Shown one piece after another: positions 1-12,073 of a stretch of 64,000 nucleotides of DNA (position 1 is its first letter; every line of letters begins with the position of its first letter). A program made the position numbers and the translations under genes. The notes under the pieces are model-generated. The model was not told where the DNA came from. It ran no database searches and saw nothing but the letters and a program-made list of their open reading frames with translations. The stretch comes from Bettongia penicillata ogilbyi (lineage: Eukaryota; Chordata; Mammalia; Diprotodontia; Potoroidae): contig JAJHZJ010000014.1 of assembly GCA_023548195.1 (NCBI GenBank), positions 16,751,718 to 16,815,717 on the forward strand, given 5' to 3'.

Positions 1-905
1 TTTTATTTGATTTTTAAAATCCTTTTTGAGCTCTTCCATGAGTAAAGATCAATTCATATTTTCCTTAAGACTTTCAATGCAGAAATTTTGACTTGATTGT
101 TTTATTCTGACTGTGCGTTTTGATCTTCCTTCTCACTATATTAACTTTCTATGGTCAGAATTTTTTTCTGTTGTTTGCTCATTTCCAGCCTATTTCTTGA
201 CTTTTAACTCTATGCTAAAGTAGGGTTCTGCTTCCCAAATTGAGGGGGAACTGTTGCAAGCTTCAGGAATTTTATGCAGCTGTTTTTAGAGGTAATTCCT
301 TGGAACTGCAAGTTTTTAACTCTTACAAGGTGGTATGATCTGGGGAGAGGTGTGTTTACTACTCTCCTGTACTATGCAATGATTTGTGAGCAATCACAAG
401 TATTCTTTTCAACTCCGGTACTATGATCAGGGTCCCTGGTCCCCTGTGGCTGCAAGCTCTACTGTAGTAGTGTTCCTCCTCATACTAGAATGAAGGCACA
501 GGACTGAGACCCAGATCCAAGGCAATGCAACGAAGTCCTGCCCCTGGTGCCAGCAAAGGGACCCCTATAAATCTCCTTCTAACCCCCTGTCCAATCCCCT
601 TATCATTTGTGGGTTGAAAGGTCTGGAACTGCCACTGATTCAAAAGCCCAGAGGTCTACTCCTGGTTTGCTTGGGCCTGGTCTGCGTTGTCATGGCTTGT
701 ATTGAACTGTGCTCTTCTTTCATCCTAATATGATAGACCTTTCCTGCTGAACTTCTAAGTTGTCTTGGGCTGGAAAATAGTTTCACTTCATCCTTTTGTG
801 GGTTCTGCCATTCAAGAATTTGTTTAGAGTTATTATTTAAAGGTATTTGGAGGCATTTTGGGAGAGCTCAGGCAAGCCCCTGCCTTTGTTCCACCATCTT
901 GGCTT
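1..905 (-). mobile_element. L1 5' region fragment (5' UTR and start of ORF1), antisense
   Basis: The left edge (21-40) repeats the antisense L1/HAL1 ORF1 text seen again near 6480-6500 (a stretch reading TTTTTGAGCTCTTCCATG). The right edge (near 890-905) is the complement of the CCAAGATGG motif that opens the 5' UTR of L1-type elements here. The element therefore reads on the minus strand, starts near 905 and runs out of the window on the left. No long open frame survives in it. Confidence 0.7.
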
Positions 906-1358
906 CTGCAGGAAGACAAATTTAGAAGCCATTGTATTAAAGTAAGATGATGAGGTTCTGAATTAGATTAGTTGTGATATGAGTGGAGAAAACTGGATGA
1001 ATGCAAAATATATTGAGAAATAGAATCAATAAAACTTGGAAGCTGAATGGATATTTGAATAAATGAGCACAAGTGAAGAGTGATGAATGACCCTTAGTTG
1101 TGAACCTGGATGCCACAAAGACTGGTAGTACCCTTGGCTGAAATAGGGAAGTTCGAAGAATTTGGATTTAGGATTTAGTGAATGTAATTTTGGATATGTT
1201 GAGTTTAAGGTGACTTTAGGATATCCCAGTGGACATGGAAATGGCTAGTAGGTGATTGTGGATACAGGATTTGATCTCCATAGAGAGAAGGGGCTGGATA
1301 TGTAGAAATGAGTGTCTTCTGTATAAAAATGGTAACTAAATTTGTGGGAGTTAATACG

Positions 1359-1435
<77 letters not shown>

Positions 1436-1515
1436 TACAGAGCATTAGCAAAGGACCCAGGACTGAGTATTAGGCTACACTCATGCATAGGGGATTGACC
1501 AAAGATGTTGACCTT
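906..1515 (-). repeat. L2 LINE fragment, antisense, with GA microsatellite
   Basis: The stretch at 1160-1310 (TTTTGGATATGTTGAGTTTA and what follows) matches the antisense L2 text seen at 14341-14420 and elsewhere in the window. Edges are approximate and a GA run has expanded inside it. Confidence 0.55.
1363..1433 (+). repeat. (GA)n microsatellite
   Basis: About 35 uninterrupted GA units. On the minus strand it reads as a spurious Ser-Leu repeat frame, which is not a gene. Confidence 0.98.
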
Positions 1516-2500
1516 GTGACATGCACTAAAATATTAATAAAATCCAGCAGAAGAGACATAAAGAGAAATTCCATTTAAAATCATTTCAGAGCATGTAAAA
1601 TACTTGGAAGTCTACTTGTTAAGACAGAACAAAAGGATTATATGAGTATAAAACAATCTTTACACAAATAAAAATCTAAATAAATGCAAAAAATATTAAT
1701 TGTTCATGGGTGGACCAAGTTAACATAATAAAAATGACAATTCTACCTAAATTCAGTGCCATACCAAACAACTAAAGGATTACTTCATAAAGCCAGAAAA
1801 AAATAACAAGAATCACCTGCAAGAAAATGGTTATGAATCTCAAGAGGAATAATAAAAATATGGGCAAATAAAAGGGGAGTCTGGCAGTACCAGATTTCAA
1901 AATATGCTGCAAAGCAATAAACATAAAACTATTTGGAACTAATTAAAAAATATCGAACAGATTAGATATACAATATATAGAAGCAAATCAAACTATATGT
2001 GTGTGTGTGTGTGTGTGTACCCACACACATACATACAGATATATAGAGCTCTATAGATCTTGGTATCTGTAAATATCTAGAGAGATAGATATATGATTTC
2101 TAAGATGTGTAGGTAACGTATTTAATTTATAAGAGTAAGAGCCATTTCCCAGTAGATAAATGGTCAAAGAATATGGAGAAGCAGTTTTAAGAGGAAGAAA
2201 TCCAAAATATCCATAACCATAAAAAAGCCTTCAAGTAGGAATAACTGAAGAAATACAAATTAAAGCAACTCTGAGATTCCTCCTTAAATCCATCAGATTA
2301 ACAAAGTTGGACAAAAACGAAGATAACAAATGCTGGAAGAGCTATGGGAAAGCAGGTACTTTAATGCCCTGCTGGTGGGGCTCTTCCTCTAAAGATGCAG
2401 TCCTTTTCTAAAGCAGTTTGAAACTATGTTTCAAAAGCTATTAAACTTGCGTCATTAAACTGGTATTGAACTGATATTGGTATTAAATTTTATTATATTG
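1516..2500 (+). mobile_element. L1 3' portion (end of ORF2), sense
   Basis: Broken plus-strand frames resemble the C-terminal part of L1 ORF2, including the stretch around 1700-1900 about correcting target-like residues and the late block at 2150-2390 that is also present in the other L1 copies at 22200-22450 and 36060-36300. A GT/TA-rich microsatellite sits at about 1998-2110. Many stops; inactive. Confidence 0.7.
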
Positions 2501-2539
2501 GCATTAGTTAGCTATGAGCCCTTACTATTTTTCTCCTGA

Positions 2540-3030
2540 CTGCTGTGAGATGTGATTTAAAGAATCTCTCAGAACACCATCAGTGTCTGCCTGATCCTCC
2601 AAACTCTCCAAACTCTCCAAGAAGCTGTGTAACATGTGCAGTGGCCACACCCCAGAGAGCTGTTTTGGCAGACAGGCTAAACCAGGTTGAGGGTAACTGA
2701 GGAGTCTCAAACCCGTTGGTGAGTTAAGGAAGTGTCTACCCCAAGCACGTAAAGACTTTACCTCATGGAATGGGTGAACAAAAACAATTTGTTTCAACAG
2801 CCATGAAAGCAGCTGAAGCAGGTAACGTGCAGCATTAGAGCTTGGTTAGATGTCAAATGTGCCAAGGTGATCCACTGTTGAAGCCATCAACAGTCACCTT
2901 GACTTTCTCTTTCCATTGGACTCCAGTAACTCTGGGAGAGTGAGGCCGATGATTTCATGCGACTCTGCCTTGCTTAAATTCAATTTATGTGCAAGTCAAA
3001 AGACATCATTCATACCATTTTACCATTTTT
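2540..3030 (-). repeat. RTE-related SINE, antisense
   Basis: Its reverse complement matches the repeat units at 51755-52215 and 32905-33200 and, in the same orientation, the unit at 56335-56810. Shared blocks are the AGTCCAATGG-like, CAGAGTTA-like and GTCTTGAC-like segments. This is a recurrent family of roughly 450 bp in this window. Exact Repbase name not determined. Confidence 0.65.
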
Positions 3031-3039
3031 ACCTACCTC

Positions 3040-4523
3040 AAAGTCCTGTGGTGACAAGCAAATGATGAAGCAGCACTGGGAGCTGTAGTCACAACCCTGC
3101 ACACAGTCAGCCCAGGTCATAGGTCATCATCTCCCTGGAAGCAGCAGTGGAATTCAGCAGGCCCCTGGGTGTCTGAACAGTCTTTTTGAAGGCCTGCACT
3201 GCTCATCTCCTGATGTGAGGAAGGCTCTAGAAAAAGAGACCTAAAAATTGTCTGTTTCACTCAACCCTGGCTTGCTTACTGTGTCAGGTGGAAGTCCCAC
3301 CTTATGGTCAAAACACACACACACATACACACACAAATATAAAAACCTTTGCAAAGATGATTCCTCTCATAGAATGTGTACACAGTCATGAACAACATGA
3401 AATCCAGTAGACCTAAAAGATGTATATAGCTCCTGTTGCAAGAGAATTTGGCAGATATCATATCCAAATAGTAGCCCTGAATGAAATAAAGCTGGCAAAT
3501 GAAGGACAGCTTACTGAAATTGGAGCAGGATACATGTTTTTTCTGGAGTAGCTGCAGTGAAGGGGAGCACTGTGAAGCTGGTGTAGGTTTTGTCATCAAA
3601 GCTAATTTAGTCAACAAGCTTGTATGCCCACCAAAAGGAGTGAACAGCAGGCTCATGACAATGTGATTGTCACTTGCAGAAAATTGCCACTCCACCAACA
3701 TCAGTGTGTGCACTCCCACCATGACAAACTCTGATGAAGTTAAAGAAAAATTTATGAAGACCTGGAGACCTTTATCATTAATGTATCAAATAGAGGACAA
3801 GTTATAGTTCTGGATAACTTTAATGCAAGAGTAGGCACAGACTATCAGACATGGCAGGGAGTCCTTGGGAAGAATGGCGTTAGAAGAAACAACAGCAGTG
3901 GTCACGTTCTACTGAAGACTTGTGTGTCTCATGACCTTCTCAGCACCAACACTGTCTTCTGTTTGCCTTAATGTAATAAAATTTTGTGGATGACCTGGCA
4001 GCAATCATTGGCATTTAATAGACAATGTTATTGTAAGGAGAAAAGATAGACAGGATGTAAGCATGAGAACTTGTCCTCTCCAAGCTAAATATTTATATTC
4101 AATAAAACAGACACCCCAAGGCAAGACAACCACAAGAAGACTTAATGTCAACAGATTAGAGTGCATCTGTCATCAGGAACAGTTCTTGCTAACTTGGAGG
4201 GAAAGCTAAGCCAATACACAGTTGGCAATGGTGTAGCAAAAAAGAAATGGTCAACTTTCAGAGATTTGGTGTACAAACATCAACATTGGTTTGACAAAAA
4301 TGATGGTGAAATTTAGAAGCTGCTGAATGAAAAATGAGAAACTCCACAAGGTTTAAACCAGCAGGATAGTTCACCTGTCTCTAAAAAAGCAACATTTAAT
4401 TCCATCCAAAGTAAAGTTCATGCACAGCTTAGAGAGATGCAGGATACTTGGCTTGGTAAGAAGGTAGTTTTATGCTGATAGTAACAATCCAAATGCTTTT
4501 ATTATGCCTTGAAAGCCATTTAT
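3040..4523 (+). pseudogene. RTE-clade LINE, endonuclease part (5' half of a split element)
   Basis: Plus-strand frames, with shifts between them, read as an RTE/BovB-type apurinic-like endonuclease. The clearest block is at 3790-3990, where the frame gives a VLDNFNARVG-like motif; GDFNAR is the typical core of this domain. Further upstream, 3400-3720 reads as the N-terminal part of the same domain. This domain nicks the target DNA in target-primed reverse transcription. The reading continues directly at 7371 after the HAL1 insertion, where both sides meet at the 16-bp target duplication. Stops and frameshifts make it inactive. The 5' edge (3040-3340) is uncertain. Confidence 0.8.
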
Positions 4524-7354
4524 TTATTTATTTAATATAAATTTATTTATTTAACTTTTTACATTCATTTTCACAGAATTTGGGGTTCCAAATTTTCTCC
4601 CCATTTATCCCCTCCCCCCACCCCAATACACCGAGTATTCTAATTTTCCCTATCACCAATCTCTATCCTCCCTGCCTTCTCTTATCCCCATCTTCTCTTT
4701 TGTCCTGTAGGGCCAGATGACTTTCTATTTCCCATTAACTGTATTTCTTATTTCCTAGTAGCAACAACAAAACTCAACAGTTGTTCCTAAAACTTTGAGT
4801 TCCAACTTCTCCCCATCCCTTCCCACCCATTCCCTTTGGGAAGGCAGGCAATTCAATATAGGCCATATCTGTGTAGTTTTGCAAATGACTTCGATAACAG
4901 TCGTGTTGTGTAAGACTAACTGTATATCCCTCCATCCTATTCTGCCCCCCCATTGTTTCTATTCTGTCTTTTGATCCTGTCCCTCCCCAAGAGTGTTGAC
5001 TTCAAATTGCTCCCTTCTCCCATTACCCTCCCTTGCATCATCCCTCCCTCCCTGCTTATCTCCTTCTCCCCGACTTTCCTGTACTGTAAGATAGATTTTC
5101 ATACCAAAATGAGTGTGCATTTTACTCCTTCCTTTAGTCGAATGTGATGGGGGTAAATTTCATGTTTTTTTCTCAGCTCTCCTCTTTTTCCCTCCACTAA
5201 AAAGTCTCCTGCTTGCCTCTTGAATGAGATATAATTTACCCCGTTCCATTTCACCCTCTCTCTTCCCACTACATTTCTCTCTCACCATTTACCTTAATTT
5301 CTTTTAAGATATGGTCCCATCCTATTCAGTTCACTCTGTGCTCTCTGTCTCTGTGTGTGCGTTCATGTGTGTAAGTGTGTGTGTGTGAACGCATGTACAT
5401 GTGTGTGTGTGCCTGTGTGTGTGTGTACGTCTATGTGTGGTCCCACCAACTACCCAGATACTGAAACTTTTTAAGAGTTACAAATATTGTCTTTCCATGT
5501 AGGAATGTAAACAGTTCACCTTTGGTAAGTCCCTTATGACTTCTCTTTGCTGTTTACTTTTTTATGCTTCTTCTCATTCTTGTGTTTGAAAGTCAAATTT
5601 TCTTTTCAGCTCTGGTCTTTTCATCAAGAATGCTTGAAAATCCTCTGTTTCATTGAAAGACCATATTTTCCCCTGAAGTCTTATACTCAGTTTTGCTGGG
5701 TAGGTGATTCTTGGTTTGAGTCCTAGTTCCTTTGACTTCTGGAATATCCTATTCTATGCCCTTCTATCCCTTAATGTAGAAGCTGCTAGATCTTGAGTTA
5801 TCCTGATTGTATTTCCACAATACTGGAATTGTTTCTTTCTAGCTGCTTGCAAGATTTTCTCCTTGACCTGGGAACTCTGGAATTTGGCCACAATGTTCCT
5901 AGGAGTTTCTCTTTTTGGATCTCTTTCAGGCAGTGATCGATGGATTCCTTCAATACTTATTTTGCCCTCTGGTTCTAGAATCTCAGGGCAGTTTTCCTTG
6001 ATAATTTCATGAAAGATGATGTCTAGGCTCTTTTTTTGATCATGACTTTCAGGTAGTCCCATAATTTTAAAATTGTCTCTCTTGGATCTATTTTCCAGGT
6101 CAGTTGTTTTTCCCATGAGATATTTCACATTCTCTTCCATTTGTTCATTCTTTTGGTTTTGTGTGGTGATTTCTTGGTTTCTCAGAAAGTCACTAGACTC
6201 CATCTGTTCCATTCTAATCTTGAGAGAACTATTATCTTCAGTGAGCTTTTGAACCTCTTTTTCCATTTGGCTAATTCTGCTTTTGAAAGCATTCTTCTTC
6301 TCATTGGCTTTTTGAACCTCTTTTGCCAATTGAGTGAGCCTATTTTTCAAGGTGTTATTTTCTTCAGCATTTTTTTGGGTCTCCTTTACCAAGGTATTGA
6401 CCCATTTTTCATGCTTTTCTTGCATCTCTCTCATTTCTCTTCCCAGTTTTTCCTCCACCTGTCTAACTTGCTTTTCAAAATCCTTTTTGAGCTCTTCCAT
6501 GGCCTGAGCCCACCGGACATCCACCTGGGATGTCTGGGATACAGAGGCCCCGCCCTCCACATCTTTCCCTGACGGCAAGCATTGTACTTCCTTATCAGAA
6601 ATAATGGGAGGAAGGAACATCTCTTCCCCAAGAAAGTAGCTCACTATGGTCTCACTTTGCTTCCTTTTTCTGGGTATTTTCCCAGCCAGTTACTTGACTT
6701 CTGAGATTCCTCTGAACCCCTGCCTAGATCTGCCCAGCTAGTGCTTGGGGTCTGAGATTCAAATGCTGCTTCCCAGCCTCAGGGCTTTCCATGGTGGGCG
6801 GGGCTGCTATTCAATGTGAGCTTAAGTTCTGGTGCTTGGGTGGGGGCAGGACCGCCTCCCAGGTTCAGTTCCCTCAGGGGGTTTATGCAGAGATCTTCGG
6901 TAATGGAGCTCCTGTCTGCTCAGGGAGTCCCGGGCTGCCGCTGCTGCCTCTACTGCTCCCTCTGCCACTGCCTCCTGAGGGGACCCGAGTCATGGAGACA
7001 CCCTGCTCCCCTCTTGGCCAGCCCAGAAGTCTCTCTCACTGACATGGAGCACCTGTGGGTGGAGGGACTTTCGCAGCTGCTGGAAATTCTATCCCTGAAG
7101 CCTGCTCGGATCTGCTCCTCTGGGGCCACGCAGCCAGGGCAGCGCAGGGATGGGCTCCACTTTCTGGGGCACGATGGACCCCTGGGGACGGCTTTCCAGG
7201 GCTCTCTGGAATGGAAATCTCTTCCAGTGTGTTTCTGTGCGGGTTCCACTGCTCCAGAATTTGTAGGGAGTTCCTTTTACAGGAAATTTATGGGCTGTGT
7301 ATTCGGAGCTAGCATACGTGAGTCTTTCTACTCCGCCATCTTGGCTCCTCCTCC
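4524..7354 (-). mobile_element. Full-length HAL1-like (half-L1) retrotransposon
   Basis: A 2.8-kb minus-strand element lies inside the RTE LINE. It is bounded by the target duplication CTTGAAAGCYATTTAT at 4508-4523 and 7355-7370 (one C/T mismatch). It opens near 7350 with an L1-style CCAAGATGGCGG start, which matches a YY1 site. It then has a GC-rich 5' region (6650-7350) with overlapping spurious frames, one ORF1-like gene (5754-6644) and a long 3' UTR. The element ends in an A/T-rich tail near 4524. No ORF2 is present, which is the hallmark of HAL1. The 3' UTR contains a CA/GT repeat (5341-5430 on the plus strand). Confidence 0.85.
5754..6644 (-). pseudogene. HAL1/L1 ORF1 protein, nearly intact, one nonsense codon in the C-terminal domain
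   Basis: Open frame of 296 codons. Residues about 40-165 are strongly heptad-patterned and rich in Glu, Lys and Gln (coiled coil, the trimerisation part of L1 ORF1p). Residues about 185-260 match the RRM domain, starting at NFKIMGLPES. Residues about 260-296 match the start of the C-terminal domain (IRITQDLAASTLRDRRA). The protein would bind L1-type RNA and act as a nucleic-acid chaperone. The frame stops at a TAG where the family has a tryptophan codon. The same frame then stays open for roughly 55 more codons on the minus strand, to about 5590, and includes a PAKLS-type motif. So a single point change seems to have truncated it. The chosen start is the first Met of the frame; the upstream sequence is 5' UTR. 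Confidence 0.85.
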
Positions 7355-7370
7355 CTTGAAAGCTATTTAT

Positions 7371-9290
7371 GAGGCAAAGACCTATGGTGCATCTCAACTA
7401 TTCAGCAACTGATCAAGCCACATTGATCAGTAACAAGGACATGATTCTGAAGAGATGGGCTGAACACTTGTGGCTGTTCTCAACAGACATCATCAATCAA
7501 TGCTGAAGGTATTGACCACTTACCTTGGGTTGAAGGCAATTCCTTTCTGGACAAGTTTCCAACTGAAAGAGAGGTTTGGAATGCCATTGGGCTCCTCTTG
7601 TGTGGCAAAGCTCCAGGTGCTGATTCTTTTCCAGCTGGAATTTACAAGGTAGGGGTCCACTGCTCACACAAAAACTGACTGAAATCTTCTGGATTATATT
7701 ACAAGAAGTTATCCCCCAGGAGTTCAAGAATGCCTCCATTGTCCATCTCTTTAAAGATGTTTCTGTGACATTCAGAGGGATGTCTCTCTGGCAAGTCACT
7801 GCTGGCAAGATTCTTACCAGAGTCCTCCAATCAGTCTGATAGACTGATTATTCACCTGGAAGATCATTCACCCGAGAACCAGTGTGGCTTCCAAAAGGGC
7901 TGAGGAGTGGTCAATAGGGTGTTCCATCTGGCCACTCCAGGAGAAATACCAGGGGAAGAACAGAGGTCTGTATACAATGCTCATCCACCTGATCAAGATC
8001 TTTGATACTGTCAGTCATTGGGGAAAATTATGCCAAAATTTGGTTGCCCAGCAAATTTCTTCAGTACAATATGTACAATAGTACATCACTTTCATGATGG
8101 CATGTTTGCCCTGTTGAATAATGGATGATGCTCTCTTACTTTCCCAGTCAACAATGGAGTGAAGCAAAGCTGTGTGCTTGCTCCCATTCTTTTTAAGCAT
8201 GATGTTTTCAGCAATGTTGTCAGATGCCTTTAACAAGGCCACACATTGCATCAAGGTCAGCTTTTGCACTGATTGTAAATTATTTAATTTGAAAAGACTG
8301 CAAGCCAAGACTAAAATGGAGGGCAAGTTGGTACATATTTTTGTTCAGAGATGATTGTGTACTCAGTGCAATCTCTGAGACTGAGATGGGACAAAGTATG
8401 GATCAGTTCTTTGCTGCCTGTTCTGATTTCAGCCTAACATCCCCGAGAAAACAGAGGTTCTCCATCAGGCAGCACCATATGATCCATATGTGCTAGCAAA
8501 TAGAGATATTTTGAATGCTGTGAATAAGTTCACTTACCTTGGCAATATACTTTGTAGGGACATTCACTTAGATGATGAGGTTGATGCACGCATTGCCAGA
8601 ACTAGCTCAGTGTTTGGGAGGCTCCAAAAAAAAGTGTGAGAGAGAAGAGACTGCCTAGCAAACTGGAAGTCTACAGAGTCATTGTGCTGACCTCATTGTT
8701 GTATGCCTATGACCTAGATAATATGCTAGGAACACACCAGGAAATGAATCACTTCCATTTGAATTATCTTAGGAAGATTAGGTACCAGACACTGAGGTCC
8801 TTTCTCTAACTTAACCAGCAAGCATTCAAACAATACCATCCATTTTGATGGCCACATTGTTCATATGCCAAATATACATTTGCCTTAAAGACTATTTTAT
8901 GGAGAATTCATACAAGGCAAGCACTCACATGAATGTCAGAAGAAGCTATACAAGAACACAGGTTTCTCTGGAAACTTTGGAATTGATTGTGTGACATAGG
9001 AGACCCTGGCAAAGGACCACTCAATATGGTGTGACTGAATCAAAGAAGATGCTGTGCTCTATGAGCAAAGCAGAATTGCAATAGCTCAAGAGAAATATGG
9101 GATGGGCAAATTTAGAGACATCATCATTCCAAATGTTCACATAGATTATTTGTGCCTGACATGTGGTAGAGCATTCTGAGCTCATTTGGTCTGAGCAGTC
9201 ACAGTTAGACCACTGCACCTGGATTCCAACATAGTAATGTCATTTTGGTCCTCTTTGAGAATGAAGGACAACAGCTGGTTGTTACTTAGT
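7371..9290 (+). pseudogene. RTE-clade LINE, reverse transcriptase part and 3' end
   Basis: Continuation of the LINE whose endonuclease lies at 3040-4523. In shifting plus-strand frames one can read RTE-type RT blocks: GKAPGADSFPAGIYK at about 7600-7650, NQCGFQKG near 7878, a degenerate FDTVS block at 8000-8020, APILF at 8185, DDCVLSAIS near 8350, and FTYLGNILCRDIHLDDEVDARIART at 8530-8605. The last 270 bp (9020-9290) end with a segment complementary to TGTTGTCCTTC..., the same end used by the antisense copy at 43994. Many frameshifts and stops; inactive. Confidence 0.85.
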
Positions 9291-9299
9291 CTTATGCCA

Positions 9300-10715
9300 T
9301 ACTGACTGTGGCTCATTGAGGTTGGATTTTCTTCTTGGCTGCTTGCAATATATTTTCTTTGATTTTAAATCTTTAGATTTTGATTATAACATTTGTGGGG
9401 GTCATAAGATAATTGGGCCAATTGTCACTGTACTCTTTGACCCTAATAGTTCTGCTCAGTTTTCTTCTATGACTTCTTGAAATAAAGAATAAAAGGAGTT
9501 TTTGTTTGTTTGTTTTTTTGGGTGAAGGCTTTCAGGGAGTTGAATGATTATTAAATTGTTTCTTCATCTGTTTTAAAGGTCAGTTGCATTTGATAGTAGA
9601 TATCTCATGTGTTCTTTTGACTTTGTTCTAATATTTCTTGTTCCATTGAGTCATTGAGTTCTGTTCATCACATTCTATTTTTTAGGATATCGACTATTTG
9701 GTTGTCCATTTTATGGTCTAGGGTGTTTATTTTCTTCCCAAGTTTTCTGATTGAATTTCATCTTTTATGTTCTTTCTTTATTTCTTCCATCCCTTGTGAC
9801 CAATCTACTCTTTTATTTGATGTTCTACTCATAATTATTTTGGAGCCATTTCCTTCCTTTGAGATTTTATCTGGAATTTTTTAGTATTTGTATTTCTTTG
9901 CTGTTTTAGGATTTTTCCCCTGGTTTGTTCATCTATAGATTCAGTTCTTGCACTGTTGGATAAGGTGGCTAGATCTCCTATTGTAGTTCTAGAATACTGA
10001 GGCTAGGTCCCACCTTAGCATGAATCAGGAAGATACTTTCCTATAATCCCTTCTTATGAATTGACTTTAGATCAGCCCTGTTTTCTTCTACAGCCTTGAC
10101 CTGTGGTCACAGTTCTGAATTTGGGCCAGGAATTAGACACAGTGTTATTACCAAATCTTACTGTCTGCTGCAGGCTTTCGTTTCTCTTCTCAGGTTTACC
10201 TAGACACTGGTCAGGCTGATCTTTTTGGGTTTTTTGTGTAGGCACTTACTAGATGTCCATAGGCTCAGGTCTTAGCATGTTGAGTATTTCTACTGAGATT
10301 GCTTGTTTCAAACTTGTGTTTTCAGAGGTTTCTAAAAACCGTCATCACCTATCCTAGATCGTGGTTTCTGGCTTCTGCACAGGTCTGAACCCCCAGAACA
10401 GCTCCACCTGAGTTGATACTGACTTTAGGCCAGCCTCCTCAGGTGTCCCCATACTCTTGGCTGTGCTGGCTTTGGCCCAATTTTCTTAGCCTGTCATCCA
10501 CCTGTAGATTTCAATCCTGGGGGTGACTCTTATTTCAGGATTCATCACCTTGTACTGTCCTTGATGGATGGAAGAGCTAAGTAACATTTTTCTTTGTTTT
10601 TGTGGTTTTATATGGCACTTTTCTTTGTTATTAATAGATATTGATTCAGGGATGTGAATTTGCCTAGAATCTTTTACTTAGCCATCTTAACCAGAACTCT
10701 CTGGAATGGATTCCT
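9300..10715 (-). mobile_element. L1 5' UTR and ORF1 fragment, antisense, old
   Basis: The minus strand starts near 10700 with a degenerate AAGATGGC motif. A CT-rich 5' UTR like that of the 1-905 copy follows, then a decayed ORF1 coiled-coil region down to about 9300. No usable frame remains. Confidence 0.6.
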
Positions 10716-11329
10716 AGAAAAACTCTAAGATTCTATTCCGATGACACCAGACATAGCTGCGTAGAAATCAAAGGAAAGGAAAGATTGATAAAACTATCAC
10801 CTTTCAACTATTCAACAAAAGAGTTTTCTTTTCCATAGCCAAACAAAGAAACAAACAAAAAGAAACCAGACTATTTGAGAACAACTAAAATTAAAATTTT
10901 ATCCCAGCTATATATTACATCCAATCTTTTAAAAATACTTTGCAAAAAATTATGCTCCACAATGCCAAATATCATTATACAAACATCATTATCACCAAAT
11001 ACATGTGGCGGAGGGGAGAAAGATGGCATGAAGATTTATTTCTTTTATGCCAAGTCAGTCTAAACACTTTGTAATGTATTTGAAATAAAACCTGAAATAG
11101 GAGAGCAGGGAGAGAGAGAAGGCCAGGAGAATTTATAATTTATGGGAATAATTTCACATCACATAAATGTCTAGAAAATGTGGAATGAAATCCTTGAACT
11201 GTACATTGTACAAACAGCAATTTCGGTTATAAAACAACCTTCTACTTAAGGTTATTCCGTGAAAAATGGCCACTATAAGACTTTCAAAATAATTGCTCAT
11301 CAGAGAACATGCATATTTATATAGTGTAG
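10716..11329. other. No gene or repeat recognised
   Basis: A/T-rich sequence with many small frames in all directions. A short purine run (AGGGAGAGAGAGAAGG) lies near 11107-11122. I see no coding signal and cannot assign a repeat family. Confidence 0.4.
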
Positions 11330-11566
11330 ATGTGATTCAATTGTGTCTGACTCTTCATGACCCTATTTGGGGTTTTCTTTGCAAAGATACTGGAGTAGTT
11401 TGCCATTTCCGTCTCCAGTTCATTTTATAGATGAGGAACTGAGGGTTAAGTGACTTGCCCAAGGTTATACAGCTAGTGGGTATCTGAGACCAGACTTGAA
11501 CTCAGAAAAATGAGTCTTCCTGACTCCAGGCCCACCACTCTATCCACTGTACCACCTAGCTGCCCC
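11330..11566 (-). repeat. CORE/MIR-type tRNA SINE, antisense
   Basis: Reverse complement of the marsupial SINE copy at 11807-12059. It carries the TGAACTCAG, GTGACTTGCCC and GGGGTTTTCTTTGC (complement of GCAAAGAAAACCCC) blocks, and ends in the complement of GGGGCAGCTAGGTGG at 11550-11566. Confidence 0.85.
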
Positions 11567-11806
11567 TTGCAAAGTATCTAAGATGGTCTTAATTCCTATT
11601 GATTTGAGGGTCTTTGGGAAATATACTGCCTGCAGATCAGTAAAGAGGGGGGCATATATTCTGGAGGAAGACTGTTCTTGTATCATGGCTGAAGGGAGAT
11701 TCCTTGGCAGGAGGGTTGGTGTGGCTAGACACAATTTCACTGAAAAGGCAATGAGAAGATCTCTGTTCAGGATGGGTAGTTTGTAGAATGGTAAAGTTGT
11801 TCTCAG

Positions 11807-12059
11807 GTCAGCTAGGGCACATTGGATAGAGTACCCATCCTGTACTCAGGAGGATCTGAGTTCAAATGTGACCTTAAACACATAATAGCTGTGTGACCCT
11901 GGGCAAATCACTTAACTCCTATTTGTCTCAGTTTCCTCATCTGTAAAATGAGCTGGAGAAGGAAATGGCAAACCATTCCAATATCTTTGCCAAGAAAACC
12001 CCAAATAGGGATCACAAAGAGTCAGATATGACTGAAAAAACTAAAACAAAAGCAAAAAC
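11807..12059 (+). repeat. CORE/MIR-type tRNA SINE with perfect 14-bp target duplication
   Basis: Flanked by AAAGTTGTTCTCAG at 11793-11806 and 12060-12073. The order is a tRNA-derived head (CAGCTAGGGCAC... GTTCAAATGTGACC), the CORE block (GTGTGACCCTGGGCAAATCAC, TCATCTGTAAAATG), a marsupial tail with TTTGCCAAGAAAACCCCAAAT, and a short A-rich end. Mobilised by a LINE in trans. The perfect duplication suggests a fairly young copy. Confidence 0.93.
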
Positions 12060-12073
12060 AAAGTTGTTCTCAG

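Noticed and set aside
1245..1451. Ser-Leu repeat protein
   Set aside because: Translation of a (GA)n microsatellite.
2150..2400. Possible separate gene in late L1 region
   Set aside because: The same sequence block recurs in other L1 copies at 22200-22450 and 36060-36300.
6141..6572. Open frame on the plus strand, 143 codons
   Set aside because: Antisense to the HAL1 ORF1 coiled coil; Leu/Phe-rich composition comes from complementing Lys/Glu codons.
6791..7412. Several overlapping frames of 80-200 codons, including Arg/Pro/Ser-rich ones
   Set aside because: They lie in the GC-rich HAL1 5' UTR and run across the insertion edge; no protein family is recognisable.
11330..12059. tRNA gene candidates (GTTCAAAT-like B boxes)
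   Set aside because: They are tRNA-derived heads of SINEs; no full cloverleaf is flanked by gene-like context.
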